Positions 26,031 through 38,979 of a DNA stretch of 64,000 bases are shown here, piece after piece. The position numbers and the translations under genes were made by a program. Position 1 is the stretch's first letter. Each line of letters starts with the position of its first letter. Source of the DNA: Diphasiastrum complanatum (lineage: Eukaryota; Streptophyta; Lycopodiopsida; Lycopodiales; Lycopodiaceae); assembly GCA_029204225.1 (NCBI GenBank), contig CM055097.1:4308620-4372619 (forward strand). The letters run 5' to 3'. Below the pieces are notes generated by a model. The model was not told the origin of the DNA and searched no databases. It saw only the letters and a list, made by a program, of their open reading frames with translations.

Positions 26031-26331
26031 ACAAGTCCATTTCCAAACATCCATTTACCTCCTAATCTACAAGACAGGTCATTTCATGTGAAATTCCCTT
26101 TCTTTTGGAGGCAAGGGCATTCAATGAGTAAAATCAAATTAGATGTGATTAGATAAGGGGACAAGTCCATTTCCAAACATCCATTTACCTCCTAATTTAC
26201 AAGACTAGGTCATTTCATGTGAAATTCCCTTTCTTTTGGAGGCAAGGGCATTCAATGAGTAAAATCAAATTAGATGTGATTAGATAAGGACATTCAATGC
26301 GTAAAATCAAATTAGATGTGATTAGATAAGG
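26031..26331. repeat. Tandem repeat, 130-bp unit, 2.3 copies
   Basis: The first unit starts ACAAGTCCATTTCCAAACAT at 26031 and the second at 26161. A partial third copy (about 26288-26331) repeats only the last 40 bp, ending AGATGTGATTAGATAAGG. Near identity suggests a recent origin. Confidence 0.9.
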
Positions 26332-26354
26332 CATTTATGTTTTATATTGGAGGG

Positions 26355-26538
26355 GAAAGAAAGGGCCCACTAGCGACCCTCTAGGTTGGCACTTGTTAAT
26401 ATCACTTTGGCACTTTTTAATGTCATTCAAGAATTTCTTAAGTGACATAAAAAAGTGCCAACTTTGAGGTAAGTCCAAATGACACTATAAGTTGGTTACT
26501 TTAAGAGGCTAGGGTAGCTAGTGGGCCCTTTCTTTCTC
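26355..26538. mobile_element. MITE-like element with about 26-bp terminal inverted repeats
   Basis: The left end reads GAAAGAAAGGGCCCACTAGC then GACCCT. The right end in reverse complement reads GAAAGAAAGGGCCCACTAGC then TACCCT. The 184-bp interior also has internal dyad symmetry (TTGGCACTTTTTAATG against TAAAAAAGTGCCAA). No coding capacity. Target-site duplication was not clear, so the superfamily is not assigned. Confidence 0.75.
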
Positions 26539-27512
26539 CTAGTTCCACTTCTTGTGAACACTTGAAATGAGAAGGGGCCAACAATTAACATAAGGATTTG
26601 AGCCCTTTGCACCTTAGTACCCTTCACTCCTCGTCGCTTATTAGCACGGAGGCAATACTCTTTACACTATCATTGATTCCCATGTGTGCACCTCCATATT
26701 GCCAGCCCTGCTGCCCAATATCTGCATGGCGAGAAATTCTAGGACCAGGAAATTTCGTAATACCACGTGGCATCTCAAAAATCATCCCATAAATTTTTGG
26801 GATACGTAGCCATTGCTGGATATATTATGAAACAATCACATTACTCATAAATATGTGCAAGGTGAGCGATGGCGCTGTGCTCTTAGAAGTGTCATGCATG
26901 CGCTCGAGAAAATTCGGTACACGAAAAAAAACCCCAAGTTGCGAGTGCCCACAAAATCTTGAGACCCGTGTGCTTGCGCATGCCTGGGACTCATAGCTAG
27001 TGCTACTGGGAATCTTGGGACTCACAAAAGACTGTGGGGACCCCAAATATCCTTGGGAAGGTTGTCCCATTTGCCCAAAAATTGCAATGCGGGCAAGGCC
27101 GGGGCAGCGGCACCGTGTGTCGCACGGGCACGAGAGCAGGAATTGCTTTTTGCTTCCCCTTCACAAGCTCCTAGCCCCATGTGGCTCCTAGCCCTAGGCT
27201 GAGCATAGAAAAGCCTTTAAACTTGCAAACCCAACTGTTTAATTCCAATTCCTTGTTATTCTTCTTCAGAAACCACTTAAAAAACGCTGGTCTGTCGTTT
27301 TCCTCTACCACCGGTGGCAGGTGGTATCGCATCCCGGCTCGTCTCTGTCGGCAACCAGGGCCCATTCTTCAATGCACACCAGAGCTAAAAGCTCATCTCT
27401 ATCGGATATTTACACAGCCATTCAGATTATGCCACGTCACATCTCGTAGTGGTTGATAGCGTCCGAGTGGCGAGACCTGACATGTGGCGAGGATCTAAGT
27501 GGGCGGGCCTAG

Positions 27513-27521
27513 AATATATAG
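27513..27521 (+). promoter_or_regulatory. Candidate TATA box of the GUX-like gene
   Basis: AATATATAG lies in a locally GC-rich segment that differs from the surrounding AT-rich DNA. A CACGTG G-box follows at about 27655. The GUX-like coding exons start 1.6 kb downstream, so the transcript would need a 5' untranslated exon and an intron; a good donor (GAAG then GTAGGC) occurs at 27721. Confidence 0.4.
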
Positions 27522-27544
27522 TGCGATAAAGCTCGAGCCCCTGG

Positions 27545-29101
27545 GGCCTGGGCCTCGGCGGCGGTTGGATTCTTTGGAATGACGTTCGCTTTTCGCCACG
27601 ATCATAGCAACGTTGCAAGGAGTCGTTGGATAGGTGAAACGTGGCAGGGTGGAGCACGTGGCTAGCATCGAAAGGCCCTCGGCTCCCTCCTCGTTGCTGT
27701 TTTCGTACTTCTATTTGCGAAGGTAGGCAGTAGCAGGCAGATTTGATGGGCGCCATCGCCATCGCCATCGCCATTGCCATTGCGATCGTCTCCGTGCATG
27801 CTCAATTGCTCGTGTTTGATCGTTGCTTTCAATCCTTTGGATCGCAAATTGCTTCTCGCACCTACTTCCATCCGTCTGTGTGTTCATTTCTCGCTGGAGC
27901 TTCGTTAAGCCACCCCCTCGTACTCATCTATATGAAGCTGATTGAATCCATTGAACTAATGAATTTGGATCATGTGAAGCTGATTGAATCATTTGAACTG
28001 ATGAATCTGGATCGTTCTGGCTTGAAATCACGTTTGTGATTTGTGATATTTCTCATCTTTACGTCTAGAATTTCACTTACTGTTTGGGTTTTTTTTTTTT
28101 TTATCGAATTGGTGTGGCTTTTTTGGTTGGGGACATGCACGGCTTTCTGAACATCATTCCAGTAATGTCTGTCTCAGCTTTCATCGTCTTCTGTTTAGAT
28201 CTCCTGCTTTTAGGATAGTTCAAACCCGTTACCCACCCATACTACCATAGCGGTGTGTAGGCTAGGGCGGTGTAAGCATGAGCTCTACGGAACTCAGGAC
28301 CCGCAAGTAGAACTTTATACAAATTCTAATCACGGAATGTGGTCTACAGGAATCGGCATAGTTGGTGCGCGGCATCGTCAAGCCAGTACAGGAGTGTAAG
28401 TAAATCTTGTTGTGTGCATTTGGAGTAAGTCGGAACATTTTTTTCGATGTAACTGGCCTGACTGCTGTTTCTTCCTTTTGCGTTAAGATTCCCATACTCT
28501 TGGCTTTAATTTACGTGTTGAAGGCTTGTTCTGAATGTATGATATCAATCTACAATACTTCGAGCATATTTTCCTATTTCTTTGCCTGTAGCTTAAATTT
28601 TTAACGTGTTCAGAGTAGTGCGTATATTACAAATTCCTATAACTTTTGCTCATTTCAACTTGAGTAAGTTGAATTTTTTCAGTACACTCAAAAAATTCTT
28701 TAGAAAGCAGAGGCTAGCCTCTGATTAGTTTTATCGTAAGAAAGTTTACGCCTCGTAAAAGGGTTTTAAATTGGTGCCTGGAGAGTCTGCAAAAAATTGT
28801 TCTGCTGAAATTTGATCTTTCAGGCAAATCGACAATGCCTTAGTCTACATGTGGACAAGATTTCAAGCCTTGTTAAGCGGCTAGATTGCATAAGTTTCGG
28901 TAGGTTGCCGTTGATGTTATTAATCTGTAAGAAAAGTAAGTTAACTTATTTTCAGTCAAAGTAGAGGAATCAAGTATCACTCTGGGTTTTCGTTTGGTTG
29001 GCCTCTTCCTGTGTTTTCGTGGTTTATTTGAATCTGGTTTGCAGTACTAGTAGCAGGTGCATATTGGAGGGATTTTTACTGGGTTTTCGCTAGCTTTGCA
29101 G
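27545..29101 (+). other. Probable 5' untranslated exon(s) and first intron of the GUX-like gene
   Basis: The segment runs from a GC-rich, CpG-containing start to the acceptor TTTGCAG ending at 29101. It includes a GCCATC hexanucleotide run (about 27750-27780), a 39-bp direct duplication (27932-28010) and T-rich, intron-like sequence after 28050. The initiating ATG of the GUX-like protein should be in a short exon here, but no ATG joined by a good donor in the required phase could be chosen with confidence. Confidence 0.4.
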
Positions 29102-31484
29102 AGACGGTGACGAGGTCGGTCGAGAGGAATATAAAAATGTTTGGCCAGTAAAGAAAGATGGGAAGGGCTTGGAAGGGAGGAAAGAAGATTTTTCTATAAT
29201 CGGTAGCACAGATTTGGACAATAATAAGAAACCAAAATGCATTGCTTTGAGATGCATGGTCTTCTTGCTATTTGTAGCTGCATCGATAACAATCTTATTT
29301 GTGCCAACATCGTTCCAACACGATCTTGAGTTCAGAACAGCACAGCACATGAAATCTAGGTGAGAGGCTCTTTCATGTGAAACCCATCTCAGGTCCTTAT
29401 AACTTACAGAAGTTTTACATTTGAAGCTTTTTCCACTACAGTAAATTGTGATACATTGATTTTGTAGCTGTTGGGGCTCATTCTTGCTCAAAGAATGATC
29501 TCCAAAGCTTTTGGTATTGATACTGCAATGTTTATTGTATAGTTTCAAGTTTTTTGTTTAGAGTTTTTCTAAAATTCTTGTTTGCATCCTGCAAGCTGTT
29601 GAAGTTTCTATTCTACAGATTAATTGTGCACAATATGGCATTCCTGATCTAAAGCTTTGATTTTTGCACAGATCAATTGTGCAGAACGTTGCATTGCTAA
29701 GTGATTTTGAAGAGCAGAGCAGCAAATTGTGTAGTGCAACATGTCCAGATGAGAAGATACTAAATTGGTTGCAAAATTCTTCAATCATTTGCTCTTTGAA
29801 GGAGGAGCGAAAAGGACATCTCGGGATGGGGCTGTTGAATGTTCCAAGATTTGACTTGAATAAGTGGAAATCATTTGCTGGTGGAGAAACTCCAGTGGTC
29901 TTTAATGTCCAGCCTGTGAATAAGGATCTTAAGTGGTCCGAGTTGTACCCAGAATGGATTGATGAAGAAGAGCAATGGCATACTCCTAAATGTCCACACT
30001 TGCTTATGCCTGAAGTTAAGAAGGGTTCAAGACTTGACATTGTTATAGCAAGACTACCCTGTAGGAGAGTAGGGGAGAGTTGGTCAAGGGATGTTAGCCG
30101 GCTCCAGATACTTCTGGCTTCTGCAAGGGTGGCTGTGCAGACAGGTTCAAAGAGCAGTCATGTGCTTCTCTGCAGTGAATATAGACCACTACCTAATCTT
30201 TTCACCTGTGGAGAGCTTATTCAAAACGAAGGTCACTTCTGGTTATACAAGGTAGACTTAAGGAACTTAAGGCAAAAGCTCTCCCTCCCGATAGGCTCCT
30301 GCGAGCTCTCGGTTCCCTTAACAACTGGAGGTAATCTCATGTCCAAGTTTCACGAACATACAAACGAACTTATTCCTCTGTTCAAATTTTGATGAAGAGA
30401 TGGTTTTGTTGAGACAATTTTCATGTAGCTTATAATTAAAAAGTAATATTTGGAAACCACCTAATCTGCTTTTTTTTTTGCTGCAGTGAGATCCTCAGTG
30501 CGACGAAGTAACTCTGCAAGTGAAGCCTATGTAACAATACTTCACTCTGCGCAGCTTTATGTTTGTGGAGCAATAGCAGTTGCTCAAAGTATCCGCCTTT
30601 CGGGTTCGACTCGAGACATGGTTATCCTCGTAGATGAGAACATTGAGTCGATACACAGAGAGGGGCTTAAATCTGCAGGGTGGAAAATACGGCAAATAAA
30701 GAGAATCCGAAATCCAAAAGCCGAGCGATCAGTTTATAATGAGTGGAATTATAGTAAATTTCGATTGTGGCAATTGACAGATTATAAGAAAATCATATAC
30801 ATAGATGCAGATCTGCTTGTTTTGCGGAATATAGATTTTCTTTTCAGTTTACCAGAAATATCTGCCATCGGCAACCACGAAAGTTTGTTTAACTCAGGTG
30901 TGATGGTTATAGAGCCTTCTAACTGCACATTTCAGATGCTTATGGATCAAATCAATGAAATAGAGTCATACAATGGTGGTGATCAAGGTTATTTAAATGA
31001 AGTCTTTACCTGGTGGCATAGATTGCCAAAGCATGTGAATTTCCTGAAGCATTTTTGGTCAAATGATTCTGAAGAGATAATGCTCAAAACAGAATTGTTT
31101 GCAGCAGAACCACCAGTGTTATACGTGATTCATTATCTAGGAATAAAGCCCTGGCTTTGTTTCAGAGACTATGACTGCAACTGGAATCAGCAAAAGCTGC
31201 ATGATTATGCCAGTGATGTTGCACATGCTCGATGGTGGAAGGTTCACGATAGCATGCCTAAGCACTTGCAGGAACATTGTTTTCTGAGGAGCAAGGAAAA
31301 AGCTTCCCTTGAAATTGATAGGCGACAGGCCGAGGCAGAGGGCTACAATGACCAGCATTGGAAGATCAAGATCAAGGATCCTCGTTTGAAAGTCTGCCGC
31401 GAAGACTTCTGCTACTGGGAGAGCATGCTTTTGCACTGGGGGGAAACCAATCAGACCATATCCACAGAACCTGCAGGACAGTAG
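29102..31484 (+). CDS. GUX-like xylan glucuronosyltransferase (GT8 family), N-terminus incomplete
   Basis: By family, a Golgi enzyme adding glucuronic acid side chains to xylan from UDP-glucuronate (the plant GUX/PGSIP group of GT8). I place exons at 29102-29359, 29672-30330 and 30487-31484. Introns of 312 and 156 bp have GT...AG ends and keep the frame, giving about 638 residues, close to family length. The first exon supplies a cytosolic basic segment and a signal anchor (CIALRCMVFLLFVAASITIL, 29238-29306), so the protein is type II. The second exon is the conserved stem region (PVVFNVQPVNKDLKWSELYP). The third is catalytic: VTILHSAQLYVCGAIAVAQS, NEWNYSKFRLWQLTDY, IYIDADLLVLRNIDFLFSLP with the DXD metal site at 30804, FNSGVMVIEPS, NGGDQGYLNEVF, HYLGIKPWLCFRDYDCNW and ARWWKVHD. 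No frameshift or missing motif was seen. The start codon lies in an upstream exon I could not fix. It could be GUX1-, GUX2- or GUX3-like; I do not choose. Confidence 0.93.
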
Positions 31485-31640
31485 CTGTCCATCTGTCCTA
31501 TAGGTGCAAAATTGCATGCTATACTATCCATTTTCGAGTTATTTTGGTGGGGATCTCGTAATCTGTAACAACTCAGGCATTTGAATATAAATATCATGTA
31601 AATCAATATTCCAGGGAGGCGTGCAAAATTCTAGAAAGAC
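31485..31640 (+). other. 3' untranslated region of the GUX-like gene
   Basis: Follows the TAG stop. AATATAAAT at 31584 and AATCAATA at about 31603 are plausible plant poly(A) signals. The exact cleavage site cannot be read from sequence. Confidence 0.45.
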
Positions 31641-32214
31641 AGCCCTTTCAACCGCCCAATGTCTATGTACAAATTTGTAGAGATAAATTATTTGGTTCAA
31701 TCATTTTTCAAAAGATGGACAGACAGATTGCACATACACAAAGGGCTTGTTGCATTCACGAGGGAGGAAGTGGACTAGAAAAGCAAAGACCATATGAGCT
31801 TCCCTCCAGCAAAAATGTCTAAATTGCCCAAGACACTTCTCCTTACAGTCAATGGTTGGAAGAATCGGCTCCCAAAAAACACATAGCCAGCACTTTTTAT
31901 CTTTGCTCTGTATTAAAACGTTTGACCGCATTTCCCAGTTTCGAGCATTTGTCATCGGAGCTTGCACCAAATAACTTATTGGAGCTTGTTGTCCTGTCAC
32001 AACATCATTCACCACTGCAATGTATTATTTTTGAGGAGCAGGTTGATATTTTGGTCATTATGTTGCTCATTGGAGCTTATTGTTTTCAGAGGATATCAGA
32101 TGTGTTTACTTTATGTATACAAACATTGCCCGTGTTCAACCTTGTACTCACCTCGTTAACCATCCCTGTGCTCTGTATGGTTGGCTTGAAATCCCAAAGC
32201 TAGAAAGAATTCTT
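31641..32214. other. Intergenic, nothing recognised
   Basis: A plus-strand ORF of 115 residues (31856-32203) has no recognisable domain and is not supported as a gene. No repeat or RNA gene seen. Confidence 0.4.
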
Positions 32215-32410
32215 TGATTAGATGGGCACCTGCCACACCTTCATATCAGTAGGCTCCTTCCACACATGCCCCCATCTTAGATTGGCACCTGCCCACACCT
32301 TCATATCAGTAAGCTCCTTTCACACATGCCCACATCTTAGATTGGCACCTGCCCACACCTTTCATATCAGTAGGCTCCTTCCACAGATTAGATTGGCATC
32401 TGCCACTAGA
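32215..32410. repeat. Tandem repeat, about 60-bp unit, three copies
   Basis: Units contain TTAGATTGGCACCTGCCCAC and TTCATATCAGTAGGCTCC and start near 32215, 32276 and 32336, with a partial fourth. Small length changes distinguish copies. It lies between the GUX-like gene and the LINE fossil. Confidence 0.85.
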
Positions 32411-32624
32411 GGGGATGCTTTTTTTTTTTTCTTTTCTCTCGAAAGCTGACCGTAGATTAATGACTTTATACAAAGTACATGGAAATAGCAGATCTATAAG
32501 CTTATCAGCCTCTTTAAAGAGGAGAGGAGGGGAGATGATGAAATCATCATTCCCAAGTTCTCTACTATTCTTATCTAGCCAAATATTCCAAAGAGTAATG
32601 ATCTTGATACATTGCCAGTAGAAA

Positions 32625-32686
32625 TTAACTTTAACATCAACGACAATGATATCAATTAACTTTAACATCAACGACAATGATATCAT
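32625..32686. repeat. Tandem duplication, 31-bp unit x2
   Basis: AATTAACTTTAACATCAACG followed by ACAATGATATC occurs twice, back to back and perfect. It sits at the 3' edge of the LINE remnant and may be a slippage product. Confidence 0.85.
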
Positions 32687-32689
32687 TCA

Positions 32690-34065
32690 GCAAAAGATCT
32701 GTAGGGCTGAATCTCTTAAAGCTTGCATGAAAGCGTGCAATAAAGAGATCAGTCACAATCTTCCAAAGCGGTGCCCAACACTCAAAAAACAAATGTCTCA
32801 CATCCTCATCAAATATTTTGCATTTAGAGCAGACATGTGACACATCCCCTCTATAATTGGCCCTGACAGGAAGAGAGAGTTGAAGAAAGTCTAGAAGAGA
32901 AGATTCTAAGCTTGCCAGTTCTGATTTTGAGGTTTCGACGAAATCTAGCCTTCCAAAGGTCATTCCAGAGGTGAGGAGGGTGAGAAATATTCCATTTTGA
33001 GTTATACCAAGAGAAAGTGAAAAGGGATTCTTTGGAAGCAGAAAAAACAGAAGAGTAAGAGATCTTACCCGACTTGTCAAGGGCCTTAAAAAGCCACTTA
33101 TTATTACAATCAGAAGCAGAGGAGGTGGAAAGAGGACCAAGATCACCATGAGAAAAGGCATAAGAAAGGAAATTGGTTTCACGAGGAGAGAGACCAAGTT
33201 TTGCTTGTAGACGAGAGAGACTGGTAAAGTAAATAGAGTTCATGATGTGCTCCCATCATGTGATGAGACCTTTGTGGGTTAAATTGCGGCAGAGTCTACT
33301 CTCTATCAAGGCTAAAGGTTTAGAGTTAATGGTAATGGCTTTAGAGAACCACAAGGATTCCAAAGGAGAAACAGAGTTACCTCTAGTCCAAAAGGTAAGC
33401 TCACGCATGGAAAGGAGAACTCTATGTATGGATTTGAATAGAGGAGGGAGGGAAATCGAGGAGGGAGAAGACGACCGAGAAAGTAGAAAGGAGGATTGTT
33501 GCTGGTAGATGAGGGAACGGGAGGAAGAACAATCGTCATCATGAGAGTCCAAGGCTGCGGCGAAGTGAAATTGAAATGGATGCGCCTGTAAAGGAGAGTA
33601 AGAGAAGAGGTAGAAGGATCGAGAAGGCCAAGACCCCCCAACTTTATCCCAGTTCAAAAGACTAGGACGATTATTCCAAAGAAATTTGCAGAAGGTCTTA
33701 GCAATAATGAGAGAGTAAGGAGGAGGAAGGAACCAAATAAAAAGAAAGTGCGTGAAATAGGAGGAAATAATGTGCTTTAGGATGATGACACGAGCAAGAA
33801 AAGAGAAATCAGAGGAATTCCATAGCAGGATTTTGGTTCTAATTTTGTCAATAATCCAATTGAAACGGTCTCTATTATAGAGGGAGGCTCCCATTGGAAA
33901 TCCAAGGTACTTGAAGATGGTGCCATGGGGAAGGATGTTGAGGCCTAAAGTTTGGCACCAATCTAGAGGAGCATCACGAGAGAGAACAATGATGTCAGAT
34001 CTATGATAGTTAATCAGAGTGTTAGAGAGATCACAAAACAGATTTTCTATCCCATCAAAGTCCTA
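32690..34065 (-). pseudogene. LINE (non-LTR retrotransposon) reverse transcriptase C-terminus and zf-RVT region
   Basis: The minus strand from 34065 reads SRDAPLDWCQTLGLNILPHG, then FKYLGFPMGASLYNRDRFNW, a late reverse transcriptase block of plant LINEs. It continues through KILLWNSSDFSFLARVIILK, TFCKFLWNNRPSLLNWDKV and, in another frame, GGLGLLDPSTSSLTLLYRRI. Further on, the zf-RVT region is present (WNDLWKARFRRNLKIRT; CSKCKIFDEDVRHLFFEC with its Cys/His pattern). Frame changes occur near 33640, 33250 and 32850. The element is 5'-truncated, lacking endonuclease and the YXDD core, as is usual for LINE insertions. No poly(A) tail was identified. Confidence 0.85.
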
Positions 34066-34602
34066 TTAGTTAAATCTTTCCAAGGATTTTGCAATTACAT
34101 AAACTTGTTTGTAACACATTGTGTGACATGTCAATCTAAAGGTTATATCTTTTTTGTGGCTTATGTCCACCCTATATTTTGGTTCTTGAAGTGTCAACAC
34201 AAAGGATATACTATTTGTTTGGCTTAGGTGTATCCTGGATTTTCAACTTCTTGAAGTAGGTTTGTAGTGCCATGCATTATTCATTTAGAACATTTTATTA
34301 GAGAGTCACCATCATTGCATGTACCTAGAAGAGAATGTATCATATGTTTTTGCCAATGTCTTGTATTGACTATTATTTTGAATTGCATTCTTTGTCTACT
34401 AATTATCTTTGAAAATTATTGCCATAAAATTGCAAAGGTGAGGGGACAAATGACATCCTCGACACTGTACTCCAATGTGTTTCAAGACTTGTACTCTAGC
34501 ATATATATATGTTGCATGCAGCAATTGTGTTTCGTGAATTGTGGGTCGTGATTGGCATTTTTTTTTGTAATACATGCGATATGGGTATTATTAGAAAGAG
34601 AA

Positions 34603-37117
<2,515 letters not shown>

Positions 37118-37260
37118 CACATGGTGTTTTTGTGGGGGGCCCTGCCCGAGGGCCTTCCGCGCTGGGAGGGCCCTTGCCCAAGGGCGGGCGCCCGAAGGCA
37201 GGGCCCGACCTGCACGGAAGGCCCGAGGGGTTTGGGCCTTCCCCTGCGTAATGACAAGTC
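37118..37260. repeat. GC-rich dispersed element, copy 1
   Basis: A sharply GC-rich island (GGGCCCTGCCCGAGGGCCTT, GGCGGGCGCCCGAAGGCAGG) in AT-rich DNA. Its reverse complement matches 60226-60348: both contain CAGGGGAAGGCC, CTCGGGCCTTCC, TGCCTTCGGGC and GGGCCCTCCCAGC in that order. It is rich in short self-complementary GGGCC/GGCCC words, so each copy can fold. ORFs here reflect composition only. Confidence 0.75.
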
Positions 37261-38979
37261 TGAGATTCGCATCTCTCATGGATTCCGACATAATCCTTCA
37301 TGCATTTATTCAAGAAGGAGAATTCTGAACATAACCACTGCTTACTTCAGATGCAAGTAAATTCCACCTCTGGAGGTGCATCACAAATACAAAGGAAAAT
37401 CGAAGACTTGGCATTACGTTTAGTTAAGGCAAAATTGTCATATGCGACAAAGGATATTTTCTTAGTAAATGCACTAAGGTTATATGGGATTGAGCTATAT
37501 ATGCCTATTAAATATAATTGTCATAGCATCCTACAAGCTTCACACTTATTGTCAGCATGCTCATGCTCACACTTCACATAGGGGGTGAAGTGCCAGGTGT
37601 TTAAGCCTATGCCTACGTCTCTCTTTGGCACACAACTCAAGGTGGCATTTAATTGTAGCTTGTCATAAAGAAATATTTTCTTTACAAAGAGTTGTGATAG
37701 GGCCTCATGTTTGTAATAAAATGGAATACCTTAAGGTTGAGTATTTTCCTAAGATGCAACCAACTAAAGTGGCACACAACCAACAATTGGGTAGTTCGGT
37801 TCCATGCCAAGGAGAGATGTATCCTACCACACGAGTAGACAATAACTCTATTGTCTCTCTCATTTGTTGTGGCCCATTCTTGCAAGAGGGGAGAACGAGC
37901 GAAGTAGTAGAGGCTTGTAATGTGAGTGCATTGATTGTGAGTGTCATCTCTTGGATGGCCCATGACTACTGCCATTGTGAAATATTTTTGAGATTGTAAT
38001 AAATTACAATCATGTTAGTTGTTGAGTAAAACTTGGTGCTAATTGTAAACTTATTGATTGCCAAGTGTAAGCATATCCAGGTGATCATTTTGTAAATTGA
38101 AATAAGTTTTGAATATAATACATACAAATTTCTAATATATGCGGTAAGCAGACTTTTTGGATATTGAATTCATTTTTATTGTCTTGATCATATTCCTTCC
38201 CAAGTGTCCTTTGAGATCTCAATGTTTATTGATATTGTGAGGGAGTGAAATAAATCCTTGTAAGGGTTTATGTTCATGGTAGTGACAATTTTTATGATCC
38301 TTACATGGTTTTTTGCTGCGGTAACATGTGAGCACAATCACTTCTATCTGTGCCAAAATTATCTAAACACGATGACATTTGTTTTGGGACTTTGACCTGA
38401 AAAAGAGTAATTTTTTTTGGTGTTTTTTAATGGTCCTAGTTTTAGGCCAAAATCATGGATTTTTTTAATAAATCTCTAGATTTTGTTTTTAGAAAAAGCC
38501 AAAAAAATGCATATTTTAAATAAAGAACTCCAAGTTTTTTGTTGCAAACTTCATAAAACCATCATAATTATAAATGAAATAATAGTTCAAGAGAACAAAT
38601 GATTTTTGAAACTCGAAATCCCATTGAAATACAAAATAACTTAAATTATATTTGCACATTCTTTTTTTTAAAGTACATTTTCTAAGGAATTTTCACTGAT
38701 GCTTCTCAATTCAGAACTTGATATATTCTCAACACTCTCGTTTTCAGCTGATGAAGTGGAAGACCCGTCTTCTTCATCAAAGTCAACTGACATGTCTTCC
38801 TCAGAATCCGCATCTAATGTTGACCAAAAAACCTTGTAAATCAGCTTTTTTCTGTTGATGACGAGGGAGGATGATGGTTTTTCAAGTAATCCAAGTCATT
38901 CTTTCAATATAGATATTGTTGACTTTCGTAGATGATTGGTCATTGTTAATTCAAAATTAAATGCCAAAACATCTACATC
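37261..38979. other. Intergenic region downstream of the transposase-like gene
   Basis: No supported gene. ORFs at 37300-37581 and 37625-37999 have no recognisable domain. On the minus strand 38700-38830 reads as an acidic, Ser/Asp-rich stretch and may be a decayed C-terminal tail of the neighbouring gene. Confidence 0.4.

Noticed and set aside
27743-28039. 98-residue ORF starting MMGAIAIAIAIAIAI, resembling a signal peptide
   Set aside because: The hydrophobic start is just the GCCATC hexanucleotide run and the rest is a 39-bp duplication; the region reads better as untranslated exon or intron of the GUX-like gene.
29090-29548. Minus-strand ORFs opposite the GUX-like exons, e.g. 29090-29548, 29558-30040 and 31137-31517
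   Set aside because: Antisense shadows of a well-supported plus-strand gene; no domain.
30336-30392. Stop codon ending the middle GUX frame, suggesting a truncated gene
   Set aside because: The frame passes a good donor at 30331, and the acceptor at 30486 restores the family sequence in phase, so the stop is intronic.
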